A stretch of DNA of 64,000 bases, from assembly GCA_002353555.1 (NCBI GenBank), contig DEJO01000032.1, forward strand, positions 1 to 64,000. Reading direction: 5' to 3'. Made by a program: the position numbers and the translations under genes. The notes under the pieces are model-generated. The model was not told the origin of the DNA. It was given only the letters and a program-made list of their open reading frames with translations, and searched no databases. Shown in pieces: positions 1-8,127 of this stretch; position 1 is the stretch's first letter, and each line of letters begins with the position of its first letter. The stretch comes from Prevotella sp. UBA2746. Its GTDB lineage: Bacteria; Bacteroidota; Bacteroidia; Bacteroidales; Bacteroidaceae.

Positions 1-717
1 TTCCAGGTGCTCTCCATCCTGCTCGACCGTTTAGGCTTCAAGTGGGGTAAGGAGTTGGTTCATTTCTCCTATGGTATGGTGGAACTGCCCAACGGTAAGA
101 TGAAGAGTCGTGAAGGCACGGTTGTCGATGCCGACGACTTGATTGCCTCGATGATAGAGAATGCCAAGCAGTTGAGCGAGGATAAGGTGAACAAGTTGGA
201 AGGTATCAGCGAAGAGGAGAAGAACGAGATTGCACGCATTGTGGGTATGGGTGCCCTGAAGTACTTCATCTTGAAGGTAGACGCACGCAAGAATATGCTC
301 TTCAACCCCGAAGAATCCATCGACTTCAACGGAAATACAGGTCCTTTCATCCAGTATACGCATGCCCGCATACGTTCCATTCTGAGGAAGGCAGACCAGA
401 ATGTTCAGCGTTCTCTGATAACTCCGAGTTCTTCGAGTACTCCGACACTCAACCTCAAGGAAACCGATCTCATCCAGAAGCTCAGCGAGTTCCCTGTAGC
501 TGTAGAGCAGGCAGGCAAAGACTATTCGCCAAGCGGAATTGCCAACTATTGTTACGAGCTGACCAAGCAGTTCAACCAGTTCTATCATGATTACAGCATC
601 CTTGGTGCCGACACCGAAGAGGAGCAAGCCGTGCGCTTGCTGATAGCCAAGAATGTAGCCAAAATCATCAAGAACGGTATGGCTCTGCTGGGTATCGACG
701 TTCCAGAAAGAATGTAA
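1..717 (+). CDS. argS: Arginine--tRNA ligase, C-terminal part (5' truncated by window)
   Basis: This is the C-terminal 238 codons of arginyl-tRNA synthetase, which charges tRNA-Arg in the cytoplasm. The open frame already runs at base 1, so the start lies outside the window. The KMSKS-like loop is visible as KMKSREGTVV near the start, followed by the helical DALR anticodon-binding domain (NGNTGPFIQYTHARIRSIL and onward) and the typical family ending DVPERM. The next gene begins 4 nt after the stop, so the two are probably co-transcribed. Identification rests on these class Ia synthetase motifs and is secure. Confidence 0.96.
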   Translation, partial: FQVLSILLDRLGFKWGKELVHFSYGMVELPNGKMKSREGTVVDADDLIASMIENAKQLSEDKVNKLEGISEEEKNEIARIVGMGALKYFILKVDARKNMLFNPEESIDFNGNTGPFIQYTHARIRSILRKADQNVQRSLITPSSSSTPTLNLKETDLIQKLSEFPVAVEQAGKDYSPSGIANYCYELTKQFNQFYHDYSILGADTEEEQAVRLLIAKNVAKIIKNGMALLGIDVPERM

Positions 718-721
718 GAAG

Positions 722-1192
722 ATGAATGCACCGTTACAGAACCCACCAGACTACCGAAACGACACGGTTCTTCCATTGCATCCAGGGGTAAGGGCGAATG
801 CATGGGCGGTGGATGCGGCATGTAGCGGCAATCCTGGTCCTATGGAGTATCGGTGTGTTGACTTGGCAACAGGAGAGCAGGTCTTCCACTTCGGACCGCT
901 ACACGGCACCAACAATATCGGAGAGTTCTTGGCTATCGTCCACGCTTTGGCACTGATGGACAAAAAAGGTATCAATGATAAGATCATCTATAGCGATTCG
1001 TATAACGCTATACTTTGGGTACAGAAGAAGCATTGCAAGACCAAACTGGAGCGCAATGCACAGACTGCAGAGCTTTACAATATCATAGCACGCGCAGAGA
1101 CTTGGTTGCGCGGACACAAGATTTTCGTTCCTATTATCAAATGGGAGACAGGTCAGTGGGGAGAGATACCCGCTGACTTCGGAAGAAAATAA
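722..1192 (+). CDS. Ribonuclease H-like protein
   Basis: A 156-residue RNase HI-fold protein, expected to cut the RNA strand of RNA/DNA hybrids. The fold's acidic residues are visible: D31 in AVDAACSGNPG, E68 in NIGEFLAIVHAL, D92 in IYSDSYNAI, and a late D152 in PADFGRK. An N-terminal extension of about 25 residues precedes the first strand, and the final region is shorter than in E. coli RnhA. It begins 4 nt after argS and converges with ribD, with only 5 nt between the two stops. The catalytic residues suggest activity, but whether it is the main cellular RNase H cannot be decided here. Confidence 0.8.
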   Translation: MNAPLQNPPDYRNDTVLPLHPGVRANAWAVDAACSGNPGPMEYRCVDLATGEQVFHFGPLHGTNNIGEFLAIVHALALMDKKGINDKIIYSDSYNAILWVQKKHCKTKLERNAQTAELYNIIARAETWLRGHKIFVPIIKWETGQWGEIPADFGRK

Positions 1193-1197
1193 CGGCG

Positions 1198-2163
1198 TTA
1201 AGTACGTTTATACCATACTATGGTGTTTGAACCAAATGTCTGTCGGTCGAAGACTTCTATTTGGGCAGGCAGTTGTGGTGCACGTGTTCCGTCATCTACC
1301 ACCATCGGAGCCGTTTCTACCCGTATCTCATCCCATAGTCCAGCCTCAAGAAAGCTCTCATGCGTCTGCCGCCCACCCTCAACGATGAGCGACTGGATGC
1401 CATGCTGATAGAGGTCATCTATCAACTGGAGCAACGGACGGTCGTGGGTCAACACCACTCGCTTGGGGTTAGGACCGACCCAATGGCGCACCGTCAATTT
1501 GGGATGTTCACGCACATCTGTAGTATGTCCAACAAGTATGGCATCTTCCTCAGCCCGCAACTTGTGGGAGAGCATCATGGTTTGTTCATTGGAAATCTTG
1601 ACTGCCTGCCCATGATGGTCGATAAAGCCATTGGCAGTCTGCGCCCATTTCAAGATGATGTACGGGCGATGTTGGGAATGATACGTGAAGAAGCGGCGGT
1701 TAAGCCATTTGCACTCAGCCTCTAAGACACCGACAGTAACATCTATACCTGCTTCACGGATGCGCTGAATGCCTCTGCCCTGCACCTTGGCGAACGGGTC
1801 TACACACCCTACGACAACCCGGCGCACCCCCTTCCGTATGATCAGGTCGCAACAGGGTGGTGTCTTACCGTAGTGGGCGCACGGCTCTAAGCTCACGTAG
1901 ATGGTGGCATCTTTCAGTAATGGCTCATCCTCTTGGCATACAGAAGCAAAGGCATTTACCTCAGCATGTCCTTCTCCACAGCGCACGTGGTAGCCTTCAC
2001 CGATGATACGCGGACTGTCCTTTGTCAACAGTCCCTTGTCCTTTGCCGACCCATTGCCGTTCTTGGCAACAATCACAGCTCCGACCATCGGATTGGGGCG
2101 TGCATTCAGCCTGCCGTTCTTTGCCAGTTGTAGGCATCGTCGCATGTAGTATTCGTCTGTCAT
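1198..2163 (-). CDS. ribD: Bifunctional riboflavin biosynthesis deaminase/reductase RibD
   Basis: A 321-residue protein for two consecutive riboflavin steps: deamination of the pyrimidine made from GTP, then NADPH reduction of its ribosyl side chain. The N-terminal deaminase shows the zinc motif HAEVNAF followed by EPCAHYGKTPPC; the C-terminal half is the RibD reductase domain (ILKWAQTANGFID, LIVEGGRQTHESFLEAGLWDEIRV). The ATG at 2163 (MTDEYYMRRC) is preferred to an upstream in-frame ATG at 2193, because a -7 element ends 5 nt before it and the family starts here. It is transcribed alone, divergently from the repeat protein at 2363. Confidence 0.95.
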   Translation of the reverse strand: MTDEYYMRRCLQLAKNGRLNARPNPMVGAVIVAKNGNGSAKDKGLLTKDSPRIIGEGYHVRCGEGHAEVNAFASVCQEDEPLLKDATIYVSLEPCAHYGKTPPCCDLIIRKGVRRVVVGCVDPFAKVQGRGIQRIREAGIDVTVGVLEAECKWLNRRFFTYHSQHRPYIILKWAQTANGFIDHHGQAVKISNEQTMMLSHKLRAEEDAILVGHTTDVREHPKLTVRHWVGPNPKRVVLTHDRPLLQLIDDLYQHGIQSLIVEGGRQTHESFLEAGLWDEIRVETAPMVVDDGTRAPQLPAQIEVFDRQTFGSNTIVWYKRT

Positions 2164-2199
2164 GGTTGCAAAGATACGATTAAGCAAGCACAATGCAAA
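2161..2199 (-). promoter_or_regulatory. ribD promoter, leaderless-type
   Basis: On the minus strand TTTG (2196-2199) is followed by 19 nt and then TATCTTTG (2169-2176). The start codon ATG follows after exactly 5 nt (CAACC). This matches the Bacteroidetes -33/-7 consensus and puts transcription start at or next to the ATG. Confidence 0.75.
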
Positions 2200-2305
2200 G
2201 GAAAACAGAATGATTTTCTTTTCGTTGTTGAGCGAAAGAATCTTCTACATCGTTAAAGGTAATAAATAAAATAGGGAATTCCGAAACACTTTTGGGGATT
2301 TTCCT

Positions 2306-2336
2306 TTTGCATACTCACGCAAATCATGTACTTTTG
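2306..2336 (+). promoter_or_regulatory. Promoter of the repeat-protein/prmC/recX/comF unit
   Basis: TTTG (2306-2309), 19 nt, then TACTTTTG (2329-2336), 26 nt before the ATG at 2363. This is a near-perfect Bacteroidetes primary-sigma promoter. Confidence 0.75.
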
Positions 2337-2362
2337 CAGTTGAACATTAAATAGATACCATT

Positions 2363-2776
2363 ATGAAACGACGCATTTTCATTGTTTTGACATTGGTCTT
2401 ATTAGGCGTGAGCACAACCGATGCACAGACGCTCCGGGGGAGTAACGGACAAACGATAGGGCGCATTGACAGCAATGGTACCATCCGTGGCAGCAACGGA
2501 CAGTCTGTAGGTCGCTACGACAGCAACGGCACCGTTCGTGGTAGTAACGGGCAGTCTGTCGGACGGATAGAGAGCAACGGCACCTTCCGTGGCAGCAACG
2601 GACAGAGTATTGGTAGCATCAGCAATGACGGAACGGTACGTGGCAGTAACGGACAGACCATCGGAAAGGTAGAACGCGACGGTACCATCCGCGATGCCAA
2701 CGGCAGAAGCATCGGCAAGGCAGAGAACTGTGATCCGAAGCAGGCGGCAGGTTCGTTTTTCTTCTACAACAAGTAG
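2363..2776 (+). CDS. Secreted 17-residue tandem-repeat protein (beta-flower-like)
   Basis: A 137-residue protein with a signal peptide (about 1-22, ending TDAQ) followed almost entirely by tandem repeats. Five units of 17 residues follow the pattern R-G-S-N-G-Q-[ST]-[IV]-G-x-x-x-[SNR]-[ND]-G-T-x, then a degenerate sixth (RDANGRSIG) and a short tail ending FFFYNK. Each unit is two half-repeats centred on NG, which suggests short beta-strands and turns. I recall Bacteroides proteins of this type being called 5-fold beta-flower proteins, and five complete units fit that name, but this was not checked. It should be exported to the periplasm or surface; its role is unknown. prmC starts 2 nt after its stop. 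Confidence 0.75.
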   Translation: MKRRIFIVLTLVLLGVSTTDAQTLRGSNGQTIGRIDSNGTIRGSNGQSVGRYDSNGTVRGSNGQSVGRIESNGTFRGSNGQSIGSISNDGTVRGSNGQTIGKVERDGTIRDANGRSIGKAENCDPKQAAGSFFFYNK

Positions 2777-2778
2777 GG

Positions 2779-3645
2779 ATGGCTATGCGACTGTGGCAAA
2801 GACTTACTCCTTTATACGATGCGGGCGAAGCAAAGGCTATCGTCCGCTTGGTGTTGGAAGACCGTTTTGGGCTTACCTTTACCGACATCGCTTGCGGAAA
2901 GGTGGAAGAGCTTTCTGTTGAAGCTGCTACAGAACTGGAGAGCATCATGCGGCGACTGGAGCATGCCGAGCCCGTACAGTATATATTAGGTAAGGCTTCT
3001 TTCTGTGGACTTACCTTGCAGGTCAGCCCCGGTGTACTGATACCAAGACCTGAGACAGAAGAGTTGGTGGAGTGGATAAAGGAGACTGCCTCCTGCCTGA
3101 TACCCAGTTCAATCCCGCCAGCCCCTTGTTCTATTCTTGACATCGGAACAGGTAGCGGATGCATTGCTATTGCATTAGCCTCTGCCACCGCAGACAGCGA
3201 GGTCACGGCATGGGATGTCTCAGAACAGGCCTTGTCGATAGCGCGGGAAAATGCCCGACAGAATGGTGTTCACGTCACTTTTGAACATCATGACATACTT
3301 TCTCGTCAGGAAAACGAGCAAGGAGACACAAGGAGGTGGGACATCGTTGTAAGCAATCCGCCGTATATCTGCCGGAAAGAGCGTAGCAGTATGGAGCGAA
3401 ATGTCTTGGAGTATGAACCAGGTCTTGCCCTGTTTGTTCCTGATGACGATCCGTTGAAGTTTTATGAAGCTATTGCTTCTTTCTCGATGAAATCGCTAAA
3501 AAACGGAGGAAGTCTTTATTTTGAAATCAATCCGGCGTATGCTCGTGACCTTCAGAAGATGTTACGTGAGATAGGTTACAAAGACATCATCATCCGGGAA
3601 GACTCCTATGGCAAACAAAGAATGGCAAAAGCAACGAAACCATGA
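2779..3645 (+). CDS. prmC: Peptide chain release factor N5-glutamine methyltransferase PrmC
   Basis: A 288-residue SAM-dependent methyltransferase that modifies the GGQ glutamine of release factors; prfB lies at 37.5 kb. It has an N-terminal helical domain (MRLWQRLTPLYDAGEAKAI), the SAM-binding motif LDIGTGSGCIAIALA, and the catalytic NPPY motif in VVSNPPYI that holds the substrate glutamine. Two in-frame ATGs lie 3 codons apart (2779 and 2785); the first is used here. The stop overlaps the recX start by 4 nt (ATGA), so translational coupling is likely. Confidence 0.95.
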   Translation: MAMRLWQRLTPLYDAGEAKAIVRLVLEDRFGLTFTDIACGKVEELSVEAATELESIMRRLEHAEPVQYILGKASFCGLTLQVSPGVLIPRPETEELVEWIKETASCLIPSSIPPAPCSILDIGTGSGCIAIALASATADSEVTAWDVSEQALSIARENARQNGVHVTFEHHDILSRQENEQGDTRRWDIVVSNPPYICRKERSSMERNVLEYEPGLALFVPDDDPLKFYEAIASFSMKSLKNGGSLYFEINPAYARDLQKMLREIGYKDIIIREDSYGKQRMAKATKP

Positions 3646-4109
3646 ACGAGATAACAGAAGACCAAGTCCTCAACAGGCTGACAGCTCTTTGTGCACGAGG
3701 TGAGCATTGTGAAGGTGAAATGCGTGAGAAGATGCGGCGATGGGGCGTGGATACCGATACCCAGGACCGCATCATCGCCTATCTGGTCGCCAACCAATAT
3801 GTCGACGACGAGCGTTTTACCCGCTTTTTCATCAAAGATAAGATGCAATTCAACAAGTGGGGGCGGCGGAAGATAGAGCAGGCTTTGTTTGCTAAGCGGG
3901 TGAAAGATGAGATTTCGCAGCCTCTTCTCGATGAAATCGGTAAAAATGAGTGGAAAGGTATTCTTCTGCCTCTGCTGAAGGCGAAGCAAAAGAGTATAAC
4001 AACGGGGACACCATACGAGCAAAAGGCGAAGCTGATGAAGTTTGCTCTGAGCCGTGGTTTCACGATGGATATCATCAGGGCGTGTATGGATGTGTCTGAC
4101 ATGGAATAG
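3642..4109 (+). CDS. recX: RecX family regulatory protein
   Basis: A 155-residue basic helical protein of the RecX family, which binds RecA filaments and modulates recombination. The first domain has the family pattern LCARGEHCEGEMREKMRRWG, followed by YLVANQYVDDERFTRFFIKDK and FNKWGRRKIEQAL. Length matches the family. It overlaps prmC by 4 nt and is followed 15 nt later by comF. No recA lies in the window, so its action on RecA is inferred from the family alone. Confidence 0.9.
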   Translation: MNEITEDQVLNRLTALCARGEHCEGEMREKMRRWGVDTDTQDRIIAYLVANQYVDDERFTRFFIKDKMQFNKWGRRKIEQALFAKRVKDEISQPLLDEIGKNEWKGILLPLLKAKQKSITTGTPYEQKAKLMKFALSRGFTMDIIRACMDVSDME

Positions 4110-4124
4110 GAAGGACCAAAAAAG

Positions 4125-4859
4125 ATGAAACATGTCTCGTTCATTTCTCGCATTATCGACCTGATAGCACCGCGCCAGTGTCCTGTCTGCGACAATCGCC
4201 TTGGTCCTTATGAGGAGGTGATTTGCGCCTCTTGCAATATGCGGTTGCCGCGAACAGAGTTCTTCAGAGACCCTGTAGACAATGAGATGGCTCGTCTGTT
4301 TTGGGGGCGCATACCCATTGAGCGGGCGGCAGCCTGGCTCAGGTTCGAACCCCATTCAGAAGTGGCACGCCTTGTCTACGCTATGAAGTACGGCCACCAC
4401 CCAGATATAGGAGAAACTGTCGGCGAACTGATGGTGCAAGAATTGGGAACCTACAAGTACCATGATGATCGCACAGAGGAGGCTTTCACTTTTTTTGAAG
4501 GTATTGATGCCATCATTCCCATACCTCTTACTTCCAAGAGAAAGCGGCAGCGAGGCTACAACCAGAGTGAGACGATAGCTCAGGGAATCAGCAACAAGAC
4601 CGGCATTCCCATCTTGAAGGATGTCGTCAGACGTACCTCGTTTCACGAAAGCCAGACCCAAAAAGACTGGTGGGAGCGCAAGGCTAACGTGCAAAACGTG
4701 TTCCATCTGATGAGCCCCGAAAAGGTAGACGGGCGTCACATCCTCCTTGTTGACGATATCGTGACGACCGGTGCCACTATTATCAGCTGTGCCAGCGAAT
4801 TGAAGAAAGCCGGGAACGTGCGCTTTAGTGTCCTCACCATCGGCTATACCAAGGTGTAG
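4125..4859 (+). CDS. comF: ComF family phosphoribosyltransferase-like protein
   Basis: A 244-residue ComF homologue. An N-terminal zinc finger is visible as CPVC (about residue 19) and CASC (about residue 34), followed by a phosphoribosyltransferase domain with the PRPP loop ILLVDDIVTTGAT and the family signature RKRQRGYNQSE. In naturally transformable bacteria ComF helps bring single-stranded DNA into the cytoplasm; in Bacteroidales the role is unproven. It is last in the run prmC-recX-comF, and pyrE downstream has its own promoter. Confidence 0.9.
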   Translation: MKHVSFISRIIDLIAPRQCPVCDNRLGPYEEVICASCNMRLPRTEFFRDPVDNEMARLFWGRIPIERAAAWLRFEPHSEVARLVYAMKYGHHPDIGETVGELMVQELGTYKYHDDRTEEAFTFFEGIDAIIPIPLTSKRKRQRGYNQSETIAQGISNKTGIPILKDVVRRTSFHESQTQKDWWERKANVQNVFHLMSPEKVDGRHILLVDDIVTTGATIISCASELKKAGNVRFSVLTIGYTKV

Positions 4860-4939
4860 TATGTCGATTCTTATGCCCAAACTCTCTTTCTGTAAGCAAG
4901 AAAAGCAGCACTTTTTATGTGATTACTTGTTTTTTTCAC

Positions 4940-4947
4940 TATCTTTG
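4940..4947 (+). promoter_or_regulatory. pyrE promoter -7 element
   Basis: TATCTTTG lies 79 nt before the preferred pyrE ATG. The upstream -33 position is T-rich (TTTTT at 4912-4916) but is not an exact TTTG. Confidence 0.55.
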
Positions 4948-5026
4948 CAGCCGTAAAGAGCCTGATAGGGGTAAAGATAGATATTACCCGATGAATATCA
5001 AAGAAATCATTAATCAAGGAAAAGAT

Positions 5027-5656
5027 ATGGACAACATGAAGAAGACCTTGGCAGGAAAACTGCTGGACATCAAAGCCATCAAGCTGCAACCCAACGACCC
5101 GTTTACTTGGGCAAGTGGTTGGAAGTCACCGTTCTATTGCGATAACCGTAAGACGCTGTCATTTGCCGACTTGCGGACATGGGTGAAACAGGAACTGGTT
5201 CACGCCGTATTGAGCGAGTTTCCAGAGGCAACGGCAGTGGCAGGCGTTGCAACGGGAGCTATTGCACAAGGTGCGCTCGTTGCCGATGCACTTAACTTGC
5301 CTTTTGTTTACGTGCGTTCGAAAGCCAAAGACCACGGTATGCAAAATCTCATCGAGGGTGAGCTGCCTGCAGGTGCCAAGGTGGTAGTCATCGAAGACCT
5401 TATCTCTACCGGTGGCTCTTCGCTCAAAGCGGTAGACGCACTGCGTGCCGCCGGCTTCGAGGTGGTGGGCATGGTGGCGTCCTATACCTACGGATTCCCC
5501 ATTGCCGAGGAAGCGTTCAAGGCTGCCAACGTGCGTCTGGTCACTCTGACCGACTACGAACATGTAGTAGAAAAGGCATTGGAAACGGGCTACATTAAGG
5601 CAGAAGACGTGCAGCTGTTGAACGAATGGCGCAAAGACCCAAGCAACTGGGGGTAG
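5027..5656 (+). CDS. pyrE: Orotate phosphoribosyltransferase
   Basis: A 209-residue PyrE that joins orotate to PRPP to form orotidine 5'-phosphate in pyrimidine synthesis. Substrate signatures are FTWASGWKSPFYCDNRKT near the N-terminus and the PRPP loop VVVIEDLISTGGSS. The ATG at 5027 has AAGGAAA just upstream and agrees with family length. In-frame ATGs at 4991 and 5036 are alternatives; the longer form would add 12 residues not typical of the family. It probably heads a unit with the SRPBCC protein, argH and the lipoprotein, because I see no other promoter before them. Confidence 0.95.
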   Translation: MDNMKKTLAGKLLDIKAIKLQPNDPFTWASGWKSPFYCDNRKTLSFADLRTWVKQELVHAVLSEFPEATAVAGVATGAIAQGALVADALNLPFVYVRSKAKDHGMQNLIEGELPAGAKVVVIEDLISTGGSSLKAVDALRAAGFEVVGMVASYTYGFPIAEEAFKAANVRLVTLTDYEHVVEKALETGYIKAEDVQLLNEWRKDPSNWG

Positions 5657-5701
5657 TTAATGGTTTCGGTTGACAAGTTTACGGCTTACAGATATTAGGA
5701 A

Positions 5702-6118
5702 ATGACGCAATTTGAAAGTAGCATAAAGCAAATACCCCATCCGCAGCAGAAGGTATATGACATGCTGAGCGACCTGGGGAATATAGAGCGGGTGAAGGAC
5801 AAGATACCCGAAGGAAAGTTGGACGACCTGACCTTCGACCGTGACAGTATCAGCATGAGCGTGCCACCGGTGGGTACTGTTGCCATGCGCATCGTCGAGC
5901 GTGAGGAGCCGAAGTGCATCAAGTTTGAGTCGGTGAGTTCGCCGATGCCGTTTAACTTCTGGATACAGATACTGCCTACAGGCGATACCTCTTCTAAGAT
6001 GCGGCTGACCATCAAGGCCGACATTCCCATCTTCCTGAAGGGAATGGTCACCAAGCCGTTGCAGGAAGGCATAGAGAAGATTGCCGATGCACTGGCAATG
6101 ATACCGTATGAAGGTTGA
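5702..6118 (+). CDS. SRPBCC/START-like domain protein
   Basis: A 138-residue cytoplasmic protein resembling the SRPBCC (Bet v 1/polyketide cyclase-like) fold. The N-terminus FESSIKQIPHPQQKVYDMLSD is typical of the first strand and helix, alternating strands follow, and the C-terminal long helix is PLQEGIEKIADALAMI. Such folds bind hydrophobic ligands in an internal cavity; no ligand can be assigned. It sits 45 nt after pyrE and 44 nt before argH, so co-expression with nucleotide and arginine genes is likely. Confidence 0.65.
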   Translation: MTQFESSIKQIPHPQQKVYDMLSDLGNIERVKDKIPEGKLDDLTFDRDSISMSVPPVGTVAMRIVEREEPKCIKFESVSSPMPFNFWIQILPTGDTSSKMRLTIKADIPIFLKGMVTKPLQEGIEKIADALAMIPYEG

Positions 6119-6162
6119 AGGTAGAGGGCTTTCGCTTACGATAATAAATAAGACAGATTGAT

Positions 6163-7518
6163 ATGGCACAGAAACTGTGGGAAAAGAACTTTCAGGTGAA
6201 TGCGGAGATTGAGCGCTTCACCGTTGGCAGAGACCGCGAGATGGACCTTTATCTTACCAAGTATGACGTGATGGGCAGTATGGCTCACATTACCATGCTG
6301 GAGAGCATCGGCTTGTTGGGTAAGGACGAATTGCCGCTGTTGTTGGCAGAACTGCATAACATCTATGAGCAGGCAGAGCACGGCGAGTTTGTGATAGAAG
6401 ACGGCGTAGAGGATGTTCACTCGCAGGTGGAGCTGATGCTGACACGCAAACTCGGTGATATGGGCAAGAAGATTCATAGCGGACGTTCGCGCAACGACCA
6501 GGTACTGGTAGACCTGAAACTCTTCACCCGTCAGGAACTGAAGGAGGTTGTAGAGGCTGTCAAGCTGCTTTTCGACGAGCTCATTGGCAAGAGCAACCAA
6601 TATAAAGACGTGCTGATGCCGGGATATACCCATCTGCAGATAGCCATGCCTTCGTCGTTCGGACTGTGGTTTGGCGCTTATGCCGAGTCGCTGGCAGATG
6701 ACATGCTCTTCCTACAGGCTGCCTACAAGATGACCAACCGCAACCCTCTGGGGTCTGCAGCGGGCTATGGCAGCTCCTTCCCCCTGAACCGTCAGATGAC
6801 CACCGACCTTCTGGGCTTCGACTCGATGGACTACAACGTGGTATATGCACAGATGGGACGCGGCAAGATGGAGCGCAATGTGGCGTTCGCACTGGCTACC
6901 GTCGCCGGAACGCTGGCAAAGATGGCGTTCGACGCCTGCCTGTTTAACAGTCAGAACTTCTCGTTCGTCAAGTTACCAAAAGAGTGTACGACGGGCAGCA
7001 GCATCATGCCCCACAAGAAGAACCCCGATGTCTTCGAGCTGATTCGTGCCAAATGCAACAAGATACAGAGTCTGCCACAGCAGGTCATGCTCATCATGAA
7101 CAACCTTCCGGTAGGTTATTTCCGTGACTTGCAGATTATCAAGGAGGTGTTCCTGCCTGCCTTTGGCGAGATGAAAGACTGCTTGCAGATGGCAGCATAC
7201 ATCATCAACAAGATGTCGGTGAACGAACATATCCTTGACAACCCGATGTACGACCCTATGTTCTCCGTCGAAGAAGTGAACCGGCTGGCAGCTGGCGGAA
7301 CACCTTTCCGCGATGCCTACAAGCAGGTGGGGCTGGAGATAGAGGCTGGAACGTTCAAGGCCGACAAGAAAATCCACCACACCCACGAGGGCAGCATCGG
7401 CAACCTGTGTAACGACCGCATCCAACAACTCATGCAGCAGACCCTCGACGGCTTCGGATTCCAACGGGTAGACGATGCTGAAAGAAAACTGTTAGAAAGC
7501 TATAACTTAGACCGATGA
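6163..7518 (+). CDS. argH: Argininosuccinate lyase
   Basis: A 451-residue member of the fumarase/aspartase superfamily that splits argininosuccinate into arginine and fumarate, the last arginine biosynthesis step. The superfamily signature is present as GSSIMPHKKNPD, with the upstream conserved segments HSGRSRNDQV and PGYTHLQIAMP and the NPLGSAAGYGSSF region. Length is usual. The stop overlaps the start of the lipoprotein gene by 4 nt (ATGA). It is the only clear late arginine-pathway gene in the window; the M20 deacylase at 34.5 kb may act in the same pathway. Confidence 0.97.
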   Translation: MAQKLWEKNFQVNAEIERFTVGRDREMDLYLTKYDVMGSMAHITMLESIGLLGKDELPLLLAELHNIYEQAEHGEFVIEDGVEDVHSQVELMLTRKLGDMGKKIHSGRSRNDQVLVDLKLFTRQELKEVVEAVKLLFDELIGKSNQYKDVLMPGYTHLQIAMPSSFGLWFGAYAESLADDMLFLQAAYKMTNRNPLGSAAGYGSSFPLNRQMTTDLLGFDSMDYNVVYAQMGRGKMERNVAFALATVAGTLAKMAFDACLFNSQNFSFVKLPKECTTGSSIMPHKKNPDVFELIRAKCNKIQSLPQQVMLIMNNLPVGYFRDLQIIKEVFLPAFGEMKDCLQMAAYIINKMSVNEHILDNPMYDPMFSVEEVNRLAAGGTPFRDAYKQVGLEIEAGTFKADKKIHHTHEGSIGNLCNDRIQQLMQQTLDGFGFQRVDDAERKLLESYNLDR

Positions 7519-8099
7519 AACGAAAAGTCCTTTATCTCTTGGCAACGATGCCTCTTTTCATGGCACTGTGGGGATGCAATGCTGAAGAAATGATCAGCCA
7601 CGTCTATCGTTGCTATTTCTATTTCAACACCAACCTGCACCTCAACAGCAAGTTGTGGACGGCTATCAATAACGGAGGCTCCTTTGTCTGGGTAGAACAT
7701 TTTGCTCAAACGGAAAGCAACTATCCCTACATCATTGTCCATCCTGCCGACAACTCTGGCGACGAAAAGATAACCTTGACAACCGATGTCGAGAACCTGC
7801 GTACATACGAGCTGGGTGCCTACAACGGAATCTTCATCGGTCGGTCGAATTTTGGAGGACACGGAAGAGGTATGAACCATTATGAAGTGGCTTACGACCG
7901 CCAGTGCCCCAACTGCATAGCTACTGACGGACTGCCGAAGTATCCGCTGAGGTGGGTTGAAAAGTCGCCCATGAAGGTGACGTGTGCCACATGCAAGCGC
8001 GTCTATTCGCTCGAAACGGGAGCTTCGGAGACAGGCGGCAAACCGCTCATGGAATACAATGTTGACTATAATGGTGGCATCATTGTCGTGAACAACTGA
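7515..8099 (+). CDS. Lipoprotein with Rieske-like fold and Cys4 site
   Basis: A 194-residue predicted lipoprotein of unknown role. The N-terminus is a type II signal peptide with the lipidation cysteine probably C21 (ALWGC). The C-terminal half resembles Rieske ferredoxins: CATCKRVYSLETG followed by GGKPLMEYNVDYNGG mimics the CPCHGSxFDxxTG...PLPxYxV pattern. Instead of the CxH...CxxH cluster ligands it has two CxxC pairs, C131/C134 and C157/C160, which could bind zinc or iron. It overlaps argH by 4 nt. The Rieske relation is my inference from pattern and order of residues; the lipoprotein call is firmer. Confidence 0.6.
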   Translation: MKRKVLYLLATMPLFMALWGCNAEEMISHVYRCYFYFNTNLHLNSKLWTAINNGGSFVWVEHFAQTESNYPYIIVHPADNSGDEKITLTTDVENLRTYELGAYNGIFIGRSNFGGHGRGMNHYEVAYDRQCPNCIATDGLPKYPLRWVEKSPMKVTCATCKRVYSLETGASETGGKPLMEYNVDYNGGIIVVNN

Positions 8100-8127
8100 T
8101 GCGTGTCATCCTCTCCACAACTTTTAT

